NCBI GenBank assembly: GCA_021811005.1
Contig: JAJZPY010000067.1
Coordinates: forward strand, 1-11,716
DNA: 11,716 nt
Direction of reading: 5' to 3'
Origin: Pseudomonadota bacterium
Lineage (GTDB): Bacteria; Pseudomonadota; Gammaproteobacteria; Burkholderiales; Ferrovaceae
Below the pieces are notes generated by a model, which saw only the letters and a list, made by a program, of their open reading frames with translations, did no database searches and was not told where the DNA came from. A program made the position numbers and the translations under genes. Positions 1 to 8,276 of the stretch are shown here, piece by piece (the stretch's first letter is position 1; each line of letters begins with the position of its first letter).

Positions 1-1974
1 ATTTACGGCCGCGTGGTGCGTACTAGGACACCGGAAAAACTGGAAACATTTCTCCCGCATCTTGGCACCTGGCTCGATATAACCATTTACAGCACGGATG
101 GCGAACACTTTACTGCCGTATTTGAAAACATCACCAAGCGCAAGGAAACGGAAGCCCGAATCCGCTACCTGAATCGTGTTTATGCCATGCTGAGCGAGAT
201 CAATGCGCTCACCGTGCGATCCCGGGAACAGAGCGAATTGTTCAGGGAGACGTGCCGGATCGCGGTTGAAACTGGCGATTTTCGCATGGCCATGATCGCG
301 GTTTCAGAAAAGGCCACGGGACAATTGAGACTGGCGGCATCTATGGGAAAGGATGACGCACTGATAGCCAGGATTGAAAGCGTTCTTACTTCGGAAGACA
401 AGGCTCGCGTCACCATGGTGATGCGATCCATGAGCGAACAGCGTGCCATGGTTGCGAATGATTCGGTTAACGATCCGAATGTCGTGTTTTCAGAAATGTA
501 TGCCGAAGCCGGGGTCAGATCGCTCGCCGTATTGCCCCTGATCGTCGAATCAAAACCGGTTGGGGTGATTGGCCTTTATTCCGGAGAGGCCGAGTTTTTT
601 CATCAGGAGGAAATGCAGCTCCTGACAGATTTGGCTGGGGACATTTCCTTTGCGATCGATCACATCGAAAAACAGGAACGCCTGGTCTACCTGGCCTATT
701 ACGACGAACTGACCAGCCTTGCCAATCGCAACCTGTTCCTGGACCGTTTCGAGCAGCTGATCCACGCTGCCCGCCGCAAGGAGGGGCGTGTTGCCATACT
801 GCTGATCGACATCGAGCGGTTCAAGAATGTCAACGACAGTCTGGGCCGTGCGACCGGTGATCTCCTGCTCAAGAAAATCGCCGAATGGCTCGTCACGCAG
901 ATCCGTGATGAAAGCCTTCTGGCGCGTGTCGACGGCGACCATTTTGCGATCATGGTTCCTGAAGTCAGGCAGGACGGTAACCTGCCAAAATTGCTGAACA
1001 AGATGTCCGATGCCTTGCTGGCCCATAAATTCAAACTGAACAATGTCACCCTGAGAATTTCCGCCAAGGCCGGGATAGCGATGTTCCCTGATGATGGCGG
1101 TGATGCCGAAGTGCTCTACCGCAACGCGGAAGCGGCGCTTAAGCGGGCAAAAGAAACGGGCGCCCGATACCTGTTCCATACCAAGGCAATGACAGAGTTC
1201 GTGGCACACAAGCTGGAAATGGAAAACCGCCTTCGTTATGCCGTCGACCATCAGGAGTTCGTGCTGCACTATCAGCCCAAGGTCCATCTGGAGAACAGGT
1301 CAGTGGTGGGTGCTGAAGCGCTGATTCGCTGGAATGATCCGCAGTCCGGCCTGGTGGCGCCCGGCCAGTTTATCCCGGTGCTGGAGGAGACCGGTCTGAT
1401 ATACGAAGTCGGACGCTGGGCGCTGCGTCAGGCCATTGCGGATTACTTGCGCTGGCGTGCCCTGGGATTCGATGGTATTCGCATTGCCGTTAACGTATCA
1501 CCGTTGCAGCTGCGCGATCAGGCATTTGTGGAAGGTGTGCGACACATTCTCTCAGTGGACCCGAATGCAGCGCAGGGCCTGGAACTGGAGCTTACCGAGA
1601 GCATGGTCATGGAAGACCTGGATCGGAGCATCGCCAGCCTCAAGTCCATTCGTAATCTCGGTGTCAGGGTAGCAATTGACGATTTCGGTACCGGATTTTC
1701 ATCGCTTGGCTATCTTTCCAGACTTCCAGTGGACACCCTCAAGATCGATCGATCCTTCATCATTGACATGACCGACAGCCCTGAGGGCCTGGCGCTGGTT
1801 TCGACGGTCATCAATCTTGCGCATGGCCTCAATCTCACGGTGGTGGCCGAAGGCGTTGAAACCGAGGAACAGCAGCGGCTGCTCAGGCTCCTGAAATGCG
1901 ACGAAATGCAGGGATTCCTGTTCAGCAAACCGCTGCCTTCGGATATTTTCGAGGAGAAGTATCTCAAGACCTGA
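1..1974 (+). CDS. PAS-GAF-GGDEF-EAL cyclic-di-GMP phosphodiesterase, 5' end cut by window
   Basis: The reading frame is open from base 1, so the true start lies outside the window; the GTG at 13 is only the first possible start codon inside it. Counting from that GTG, residues 1-50 look like the last strands of a PAS domain, ending in the usual junction (ENITKRKETEARI). Residues about 65-215 look like a GAF domain. Residues 225-390 form a GGDEF domain whose signature reads DGDHF (307-311) and which lacks the RxxD inhibitory site. Residues 400-650 form an EAL domain with E435-A-L, N494, E529, the DDFGTG loop (556-561), K577, E613 and Q633 all present. From family knowledge I infer an active phosphodiesterase that degrades cyclic di-GMP, with the GGDEF half acting at most as a GTP-binding regulator. 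No membrane segment is visible in the part shown. The stop is 7 nt from the stop of the convergent helicase, with no clear terminator between. Confidence 0.93.
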   Translation: MYGRVVRTRTPEKLETFLPHLGTWLDITIYSTDGEHFTAVFENITKRKETEARIRYLNRVYAMLSEINALTVRSREQSELFRETCRIAVETGDFRMAMIAVSEKATGQLRLAASMGKDDALIARIESVLTSEDKARVTMVMRSMSEQRAMVANDSVNDPNVVFSEMYAEAGVRSLAVLPLIVESKPVGVIGLYSGEAEFFHQEEMQLLTDLAGDISFAIDHIEKQERLVYLAYYDELTSLANRNLFLDRFEQLIHAARRKEGRVAILLIDIERFKNVNDSLGRATGDLLLKKIAEWLVTQIRDESLLARVDGDHFAIMVPEVRQDGNLPKLLNKMSDALLAHKFKLNNVTLRISAKAGIAMFPDDGGDAEVLYRNAEAALKRAKETGARYLFHTKAMTEFVAHKLEMENRLRYAVDHQEFVLHYQPKVHLENRSVVGAEALIRWNDPQSGLVAPGQFIPVLEETGLIYEVGRWALRQAIADYLRWRALGFDGIRIAVNVSPLQLRDQAFVEGVRHILSVDPNAAQGLELELTESMVMEDLDRSIASLKSIRNLGVRVAIDDFGTGFSSLGYLSRLPVDTLKIDRSFIIDMTDSPEGLALVSTVINLAHGLNLTVVAEGVETEEQQRLLRLLKCDEMQGFLFSKPLPSDIFEEKYLKT

Positions 1975-1981
1975 GCCGCGG

Positions 1982-3367
<1,386 letters not shown>

Positions 3368-3485
3368 GGAAAACTCCAGAAACTACATCGGCCGTCGCCC
3401 GGTAACGGGCGCCAGTCCAGGGCGGATGCGGGTGGGTAGCAAGTGCTACAAAAGGCGTGGCCAGGAGACTGGGACAAAGGCCACG
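3368..3485 (-). promoter_or_regulatory. Predicted rhlE 5' leader with three stem-loops
   Basis: This is the probable untranslated leader of the helicase mRNA. It contains three perfect inverted repeats: 7-bp arms at 3479-3485/3456-3462 (CGTGGCC/GGCCACG, 16-nt loop), 6-bp arms at 3444-3449/3436-3441 (GTAGCA/TGCTAC, which as RNA must open to allow a loop), and 6-bp arms at 3406-3411/3396-3401 (CGCCCG/CGGGCG, 4-nt loop). No ORF here is convincing. Long structured leaders are typical of cold-induced mRNAs. That role is inferred, and the leader limits depend on an unmapped start site. Confidence 0.45.
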
Positions 3486-3491
3486 GCGCAC

Positions 3492-3500
3492 ATGATATCA
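3492..3500 (-). promoter_or_regulatory. Candidate extended -10 promoter for rhlE
   Basis: On the minus strand the sequence reads TGATATCAT, matching the extended -10 form TGnTATAAT with one mismatch. No good -35 hexamer is present at the usual distance, which is tolerated by extended -10 promoters. Transcription would begin near 3485, right at the first leader hairpin. Confidence 0.4.
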
Positions 3501-3567
3501 GAAACTCGTGCCGGAATGCCTGTTGGCTGCGCCCAGGCCATCGGAGGGAGCTACGATCGGTGCCGGC

Positions 3568-3596
3568 TTGCAATTACGGTTCCTCCGGCCTATAGT
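3568..3596 (+). promoter_or_regulatory. Sigma70-type promoter for infA
   Basis: TTGCAA (3568-3573) and TATAGT (3591-3596) are separated by 17 bp, a near-consensus sigma70 arrangement. The start site would be near 3603, giving infA a leader of about 146 nt. The two leaders and promoters account for most of the 381-nt gene-free stretch 3368-3748; I see no gene in 3501-3567. Confidence 0.65.
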
Positions 3597-3602
3597 GCGG
3601 CA

Positions 3603-3748
3603 GCGATCCTCAAGTGGTGCAGTTGCTGTTCGGTTCTTTCTCCGCCGCGTTTCTGCGGAATTTTCCTTCATCACGCCGCTGTCTTGATGCTTGCCCCTCG
3701 AGGGGCGGTTTCCCCTTGCTGTTTCTGAACACGTTTTCTGGAGTGCAT
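3603..3748 (+). promoter_or_regulatory. Predicted infA 5' leader, structured, possible cold-shock element
   Basis: This stretch between the promoter and infA holds no convincing ORF. It contains a 5-bp hairpin (TCCGC 3641-3645 with GCGGA 3655-3659). It also contains a perfect 14-bp palindrome GCCCCTCGAGGGGC (3693-3706), followed by CCCC at 3712-3715 that can compete for the same G-tract. Its length is close to the roughly 160-nt leader of E. coli cspA, as I recall it. The Shine-Dalgarno TGGAG is at 3739-3743. Thermal or cold control is inferred from architecture only. Confidence 0.4.
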
Positions 3749-4006
3749 ATGGCCAAGGAAGAACTTATCGAAATGAATGGGGTGGTGAAAGAAGTGCTGC
3801 CTGACTCCCGTTACCGTGTCACGCTGGAAAACGGTCACGAGCTCATTGCCTACAGTGCGGGCAAGATGCGCAAGCACCATATCCGGATCATTGCCGGAGA
3901 CCGCGTTTCGCTTGAATTGTCCCCCTATGATTTCAGCAAGGGGCGCATCACCTTCCGCCACATCGAGACCCGCCCTCAGGCAGCGCCCGCACCCCGTCGA
4001 TACTGA
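3749..4006 (+). CDS. infA: Translation initiation factor IF-1, C-terminally extended paralogue
   Basis: The 85-aa product is a single S1/OB-fold domain that closely follows the IF-1 family: MAKEELIEMNGVV at the N-terminus, then ENGHELIAYSAGKMRKHHIRI (residues 26-46), GDRVSLELSPYD and KGRITFR. IF-1 binds the ribosomal A site on the 30S subunit and helps IF-2 and IF-3 during initiation. E. coli IF-1 has 72 residues; the extra residues here form a short Pro/Ala/Arg tail (HIETRPQAAPAPRRY). As I recall, many betaproteobacteria carry a second IF-1 gene outside the ribosomal-protein operon with such a tail, often near cold-shock genes, and this copy fits that pattern. The ATG at 3749 is supported by TGGAG 5 nt upstream and by homology. 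It is transcribed away from rhlE and ends 27 nt from the convergent ada-like gene. Confidence 0.95.
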   Translation: MAKEELIEMNGVVKEVLPDSRYRVTLENGHELIAYSAGKMRKHHIRIIAGDRVSLELSPYDFSKGRITFRHIETRPQAAPAPRRY

Positions 4007-4022
4007 AGTCCTGGGCGTTACC

Positions 4023-4053
4023 GGCAGGTCCTCTTACCGAAGGGGCTCCTGCC
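4023..4053. terminator. Weak bidirectional hairpin between infA and the ada-like gene
   Basis: GGCAGG (4023-4028) pairs with CCTGCC (4048-4053), and inside it CCT (4030-4032) can pair with AGG (4041-4043). It sits at the convergent junction and overlaps the stop codon of the ada-like gene. There is no U-tract on either side, so it may not act as an intrinsic terminator. Confidence 0.25.
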
Positions 4054-4870
4054 TTGCCGCCTCCCAGGCATGGATTGCCTGCTTGCGTATTTCCCCCCAA
4101 TGGTAGCCTCCCAAATCGCCGTTCTGGCAGATGACCCTGTGGCAGGGAATGGCGAATGCAATCGGGTTGTCTCCCACGGCTCCGCCTACCGCGCGCGACG
4201 CACGGGGCCGGCCAATGGCTTTTGCGATTGAGGCATAGCTGGCAACCTGGCCGCTGGGTATCTGCAGGAGCGCTTTCCATACGCTGACCTGAAAATTCGT
4301 GCCGGAAACATAAAGGGACAATGGGCGCTCCGGCGTGATGTTGCCGCTGAACAGGGCGCTGGCCAGGGTACGGGTTTGGCTCTGGTTTTCGCGGAACCGG
4401 GCATGAGGCCATTTCTTGGCCAGGCGGGTTCGGGCATTTTCGATGCCACCGCCATCCACGAATTCAAGGCCGCAGATGCCTCTCGCCGTGGCCCCAATGA
4501 ATACGGAGCCGAAAGGCGTTTCATGCAGGCCAAACTCGATGGTCATGCCTTCGCCGGCCGCCTTGAATTCCCCTGGGGTCGCGGCTTCCAGGTGAATGAA
4601 ATGGTCATGCAGGCGTGATCCGCTGCTGAGGCCCACCGCATCGGTGACATCGAGCAGGGGCCGCGATTCGCGCAACAGCTGTTTGGCCCGCTCCACGGTC
4701 AATACCTGCAGATAGCGCTTGGGGGTGACGCCGACCCAGCGGCAAAACAGGCGCTGGAAATGAAAGGGGCTCAGCTGCAAATGCGCCGCAATGTCAGCCA
4801 GCGTGGGCTGACTGTGGGCATGGCGCGTCAGGTAGGCAATGGCCTGGGCCATGCGGTCGTAGTCTGACAT
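4034..4870 (-). CDS. Ada-like protein: AraC-type HTH fused to O6-alkylguanine-DNA alkyltransferase
   Basis: In this 278-aa protein residues about 1-104 form an AraC-type helix-turn-helix domain (ADIAAHLQLSPFHFQRLF, 25-42; second helix pair to about 103). Residues about 110-275 form a methylguanine methyltransferase domain with the acceptor motif IPCHRV (241-246, Cys243), the Asn hinge region before it and the GGYHWG loop (254-259). The enzyme would remove alkyl groups from O6-alkylguanine by suicide transfer to Cys243. Classical E. coli Ada also has an N-terminal zinc domain whose Cys38 takes methyl groups from phosphotriesters and turns on the regulon. That domain is absent here, and the protein starts directly at the HTH. 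Whether it can still activate genes, and in response to what, is unclear. The start has only a weak AGGG 9 nt upstream. The 95-nt gap to metR on the same strand shows no clear promoter, operator or terminator. Confidence 0.92.
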   Translation of the reverse strand: MSDYDRMAQAIAYLTRHAHSQPTLADIAAHLQLSPFHFQRLFCRWVGVTPKRYLQVLTVERAKQLLRESRPLLDVTDAVGLSSGSRLHDHFIHLEAATPGEFKAAGEGMTIEFGLHETPFGSVFIGATARGICGLEFVDGGGIENARTRLAKKWPHARFRENQSQTRTLASALFSGNITPERPLSLYVSGTNFQVSVWKALLQIPSGQVASYASIAKAIGRPRASRAVGGAVGDNPIAFAIPCHRVICQNGDLGGYHWGEIRKQAIHAWEAARQEPLR

Positions 4871-4965
4871 TTAATCGGGCCCTGTTCCGTCCGGTTGCAG
4901 AGTGAGAGCGCCCATTGTGCGGGCCCCACTGCATTCTGGCGACCCGGATCTTGCTATTGCAGGAA

Positions 4966-5865
4966 TCACTGGCTTTGGCGGTAGCTGCGCGCCAGCTCGA
5001 CAAAGGCCTGCAGGTAATTGATCCCGGCATCGGCTTCGCGATAGCCCACAAAAATCTGCTTGTCCACGCCCCGGCGGCCGAGTTTGACCGGGGCAACGTC
5101 AAACTTGGCGCTCTGTTCTTCCACCAGCCAGCGGGGCAGGGCGGCCACGCCGCGTCCGCTGGCCACCATCTGCAGCATGATGTCGGTGGTTTCGATGGTT
5201 TTGTGGTGCCTGGGGCTGACGCCGGCCGGAGTGAGAAACCGCGTGTACACGTCGAGTCGGTCGATCTCGACCGGGTAGGTGATCAGGGTTTCATCGGACA
5301 GCTGTTTGGGTTGCACGAAGGCGCACTGGCGCAGGGGATGGCCTGGGCCAACCACGAGCACCTGTTCATAGTCGAATACCGGCGTGAAGGTGAGTCCCGC
5401 CTTGTAGAGCGGATCGGGCGTTACCAGCAAATCGATTTCGTAATTGAACAGGGCGCCGATGCCCCCGAACTGGAATTTTTGCTTCACATCCACGTCCACC
5501 GCGGGCCATGCGGCCAGGTAAGGCGACACGATCTTCAGCAGCCACTGGTAACAGGGGTGGCATTCCATGCCGAATCGCAACACACCGCGTTCGCCGTTGG
5601 CAAACTGCCTCAGAAGCGCTTCGGCCTGGTCGAGTTGGGGCAGCAGGCGGTTGGCTACGGACAGAAGATACGCGCCCGCCTGGGTGGGGCGCAGGCTGCG
5701 CCCTTCACGATGCCAGATGGCCACGCCCAGCTGGTCCTCCAGCTTGCGTGCCGTATGGCTCAGCGCCGACTGAGTGAGATGCAGCGTCTCGGCGGCGGCG
5801 GTCAGGGATCCTTGCTGATCCACGGCGCGGATGATTTCGAGATGAGCGCGTTCCAGGATGGCCAT
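4966..5865 (-). CDS. metR: LysR-family methionine biosynthesis regulator MetR
   Basis: The 299-aa protein has the LysR winged helix-turn-helix at residues about 5-62 (QGSLTAAAETLHLTQSALSH) and an effector-binding domain that matches MetR along its length, including FGMECHPCYQWL, YEIDLLVTPDP, VFDYEQVLVVGPGHPL, TYPVEIDRLDVY and QMVASGRGVAALPRW. MetR activates metE and related genes with homocysteine as co-effector and represses itself. Here it is divergent from metE, the classical arrangement. I chose the ATG at 5865 because the product then starts MAILERAHL, in line with the start of the family. An ATG at 5880 and a TTG at 5886 are also in frame, and none of the three has a clear Shine-Dalgarno sequence. 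The C-terminus (RSYRQSQ) and stop at 4966 are clear. Confidence 0.94.
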   Translation of the reverse strand: MAILERAHLEIIRAVDQQGSLTAAAETLHLTQSALSHTARKLEDQLGVAIWHREGRSLRPTQAGAYLLSVANRLLPQLDQAEALLRQFANGERGVLRFGMECHPCYQWLLKIVSPYLAAWPAVDVDVKQKFQFGGIGALFNYEIDLLVTPDPLYKAGLTFTPVFDYEQVLVVGPGHPLRQCAFVQPKQLSDETLITYPVEIDRLDVYTRFLTPAGVSPRHHKTIETTDIMLQMVASGRGVAALPRWLVEEQSAKFDVAPVKLGRRGVDKQIFVGYREADAGINYLQAFVELARSYRQSQ

Positions 5866-5904
5866 GGCAAATACATACATGAACAAAATTAATCGATAGA
5901 TGAA

Positions 5905-5932
5905 ATAATACCATTTTTATTCATGCAATGAA
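5905..5932 (-). promoter_or_regulatory. Candidate metR promoter overlapping a TTCAT/ATGAA palindrome
   Basis: On the minus strand TTCATT (5927-5932) and TATTAT (5905-5910) are 16 bp apart, a plausible though weak -35 and a good -10. The 13-bp element TTCATGCAATGAA (5920-5932; 5-bp arms, GCA centre) covers the -35. TGAA and TTCA are the half-sites of the MetR consensus, but here they face the opposite way round. TGAA at 5901-5904 adds another half-site. The region is strikingly AT-rich compared with its surroundings. Autorepression is inferred. Confidence 0.35.
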
Positions 5933-5941
5933 CGGCTTAGG

Positions 5942-5958
5942 ATGGAACGTCTTTCCAT
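5942..5958 (+). promoter_or_regulatory. Candidate MetR site / leader hairpin before metE
   Basis: ATGGAACGTCTTTCCAT has perfect 6-bp arms around 5 nt. Its core GGAA-CG-T-CT-TTCC follows the MetR consensus TGAANNTNNTTCA with only the outermost base of each half-site changed. It lies only 19 nt before the preferred metE start. It could therefore act as an operator or as an mRNA hairpin; the two readings are not exclusive. Confidence 0.35.
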
Positions 5959-5976
5959 TCAGCAATGGTGTTCATG

Positions 5977-8262
5977 ATGGCGTTCACGCACAACCTCGGT
6001 TTCCCGCGCATGGGCAGTCGGCGCGAATTGAAATTTGCCCTGGAGGCGTACTGGAAGGACCGGTCGTCGCGCGACGAACTCAAGGCGCTCGGGGCCGTAC
6101 TGCGCCATCGCCATTGGGAGGCCCAGAAAACCCTGGACTGGGTTCCGGTTGGTGACTTCTCGTTCTATGACCAGGTGCTGGACATGAGCTTCACGCTGGG
6201 CAACCTGCCGCAGCGGGCGCAGGCATTCCACGGGGATGTGCTGGACAATTACTTTCGCGTGGCCCGCGGGCGCTCGGCCCAATCCGCCGAAACCTCATGC
6301 TGCGGCGGGGTGGCGGCCGGCGAGATGACCAAGTGGTTTGACACCAATTACCACTACATCGTCCCCGAATTCACTGCCGCCACCGGGTTCACGCTGGATG
6401 CTTCCCGCCTGCTGGAGCAGCTGGCGGAGGCCAGGGCGCTCGGCGTCAAGGCCAAGCCCGTGATCATCGGGCCGCTCACCTATCTGGCCCTGGGCAAGGC
6501 CAAGGATGGATCGGATAAATTGGCCTTGCTGCAACGCCTGGTGCCCGTCTATGGCCAGCTGCTGGAAGCGCTGGCCGATGCCGGAGCGGAATGGGTGCAG
6601 ATCGACGAGCCCATCCTCGTAACCGAACTGGATGCCGACTGGCGCCATGCCTTCAATCTCGCCTACCACGACCTCAAGGCGAGCCGCGCCAAAATTCTGC
6701 TCGCCACCTATTTCGGCCCGCTTCAGGACAATCTTCATCTGGTTGCGGAACTGCCGGTGGCCGGGGTGCATCTGGATGCGGTCAACGCGCGCGAGGAAGT
6801 ATTGCCGCTGCTGGGCCTGCTGACCGGGCTCAAGGTCTTGTCTCTGGGGGTCATCAACGGCCGCAACATCTGGAAGACCGATCTCAATGCCGTGCTGGAT
6901 TGGCTGGAACCCATCGCCGAACGCCTGGGAAACCGCCTGTGGATCGCGCCCTCCTGCTCGCTGCTGCACGTGCCCGTGGACCTGGACAGTGAACAGGGTC
7001 TGGATGGCGAGATCAGGTCCTGGTTGTCTTTTGCACGGCAAAAGCTCGAGGAACTGGCCCTTCTGGCCAATGCCCTGAACCACGGCTGCCAGGCAGTCGG
7101 TGCTGAACTGGATTCCAACCGTGCCGCCGTTGAGGGCCGCCGCAATTCGCGCCGCATCCATAACCCGGCCGTCAAAACGGCCCTGGCCGGAATCACCGCG
7201 CAACACGGCCGGCGCCAGAGTCCCTATGCGGTCCGTGCAGTCCGCCAGGCGGCGCGCCTCAATTTGCCCCGCTTCCCCACCACCACCATCGGTTCCTTTC
7301 CGCAAACGGCTGAAATCCGGCAGGCGCGCAACCGTTTCAAGGCAGGAGAAGTCGACGGGAAGGCGTACAAAAAGGCCATGCAGGCCGAAATTGCCCGCAG
7401 CGTGCGCGAGCAGGAGTCGCTCGGGCTGGATGTTCTGGTGCACGGCGAGGCCGAACGCAACGACATGGTGGAATATTTCGGCGAACAGCTCGACGGTTAC
7501 GTGTTCAGCCAGCACGGCTGGGTGCAGTCCTACGGCTCGCGCTGCGTCAAGCCGCCCATCCTGTACGGCGACATCAGTCGCCCCAGGGCCATGACGGTGG
7601 ACTGGATCGAATACGCCCAGTCCCTGACCGAGCGTCCCATGAAAGGCATGCTCACGGGGCCGGTGACGCTGCTCAACTGGTCTTTCGTGCGCGACGACCA
7701 GCCGCGTGCTGCAAGCTGCCTGCAGCTGGCCATGGCCATCCGGCAGGAGGTACTGGACCTGGAAAAAGCGGGAGTGCGCATCATCCAGATCGACGAGGCC
7801 GCCCTGCGCGAAGGATTGCCCCTGCGCAAGTCGCAATGGAAATCTTACCTGGACTGGGCGGTCGAGGCATTCCGCATCGCTGCCAACGGCGTGGCGGATG
7901 AAACCCAGATCCATACCCACATGTGCTATTCGGAGTTCAACGACATTATTGAAGCCATCGCCGCCATGGATGCCGATGTCATTACCATCGAGACGTCGCG
8001 TTCCGGCATGGAGCTGCTGGAAGCGTTCGACCATTTCCGGTATCCGAACGGGATCGGCCCGGGCGTCTATGACATCCATTCGCCCAACATTCCGACCATT
8101 CAGCACATGATCGACCTGATGAAAAAGGCGGCCCTGCGCATACCGGCCGAACGTCTGTGGGTCAATCCCGACTGTGGCCTCAAGACCCGCCAGTGGAGCG
8201 AGGTGATGCCGGCGCTGACCAACCTGGTGGCGGCGGCCGAGACTTTGCGCAAAACACAATAA
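5977..8262 (+). CDS. metE: Cobalamin-independent methionine synthase MetE
   Basis: MetE transfers the methyl group of 5-methyltetrahydropteroyl-triglutamate to homocysteine to make methionine, without B12. The 761-aa product has both halves of the family: the N-terminal barrel (NLGFPRMG at 6-13, EMTKWFDTNYHYIVPEF, WVQIDEPIL) and the catalytic C-terminal barrel (PTTTIGSFPQT, VHGEAERNDMVEYFGE, MLTGPVTLLNWSF, IIQIDEAALREGLPLR). The zinc ligands are present as His648, Cys650, Glu672 and Cys733, each exactly 7 residues later than in E. coli MetE (641, 643, 665, 726). I chose the ATG at 5977 because MAFTHNLGFPR matches family starts; in-frame ATGs at 5974 and 5965 cannot be excluded, and no start has a normally spaced Shine-Dalgarno sequence. 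A small Cys-Cys-Gly-Gly stretch precedes EMTKWF. The stop codon lies inside an NrdR-like box belonging to the next gene. Confidence 0.97.
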   Translation: MAFTHNLGFPRMGSRRELKFALEAYWKDRSSRDELKALGAVLRHRHWEAQKTLDWVPVGDFSFYDQVLDMSFTLGNLPQRAQAFHGDVLDNYFRVARGRSAQSAETSCCGGVAAGEMTKWFDTNYHYIVPEFTAATGFTLDASRLLEQLAEARALGVKAKPVIIGPLTYLALGKAKDGSDKLALLQRLVPVYGQLLEALADAGAEWVQIDEPILVTELDADWRHAFNLAYHDLKASRAKILLATYFGPLQDNLHLVAELPVAGVHLDAVNAREEVLPLLGLLTGLKVLSLGVINGRNIWKTDLNAVLDWLEPIAERLGNRLWIAPSCSLLHVPVDLDSEQGLDGEIRSWLSFARQKLEELALLANALNHGCQAVGAELDSNRAAVEGRRNSRRIHNPAVKTALAGITAQHGRRQSPYAVRAVRQAARLNLPRFPTTTIGSFPQTAEIRQARNRFKAGEVDGKAYKKAMQAEIARSVREQESLGLDVLVHGEAERNDMVEYFGEQLDGYVFSQHGWVQSYGSRCVKPPILYGDISRPRAMTVDWIEYAQSLTERPMKGMLTGPVTLLNWSFVRDDQPRAASCLQLAMAIRQEVLDLEKAGVRIIQIDEAALREGLPLRKSQWKSYLDWAVEAFRIAANGVADETQIHTHMCYSEFNDIIEAIAAMDADVITIETSRSGMELLEAFDHFRYPNGIGPGVYDIHSPNIPTIQHMIDLMKKAALRIPAERLWVNPDCGLKTRQWSEVMPALTNLVAAAETLRKTQ

Positions 8263-8269
8263 GTTGTGT
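8254..8269 (+). promoter_or_regulatory. NrdR box 1 (candidate)
   Basis: ACACAATAAGTTGTGT matches the NrdR-box consensus as I recall it (acaCwAtATaTwGtgt) at 14 of 16 positions. The full inverted repeat is larger, with 9-bp perfect arms at 8251-8259 and 8264-8272. NrdR is the ATP-cone repressor of ribonucleotide reductase genes and binds pairs of boxes. The box overlaps the last codons and stop (8260-8262) of metE and lies just upstream of the nrdA -35. Confidence 0.72.
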
Positions 8270-8276
8270 TTTGTGG

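Noticed and set aside
5881..5976. A cobalamin riboswitch for metE
   Set aside because: The spacer is AT-rich, too short, and has no B12 box or GCCACnG/CGGGAAGG elements; the aptamer in this window reads toward nrdA instead.
5928..6155. Possible 75-codon upstream ORF overlapping metE
   Set aside because: It lacks a ribosome binding site and a recognisable product, and most of its length is out-of-frame metE sequence.
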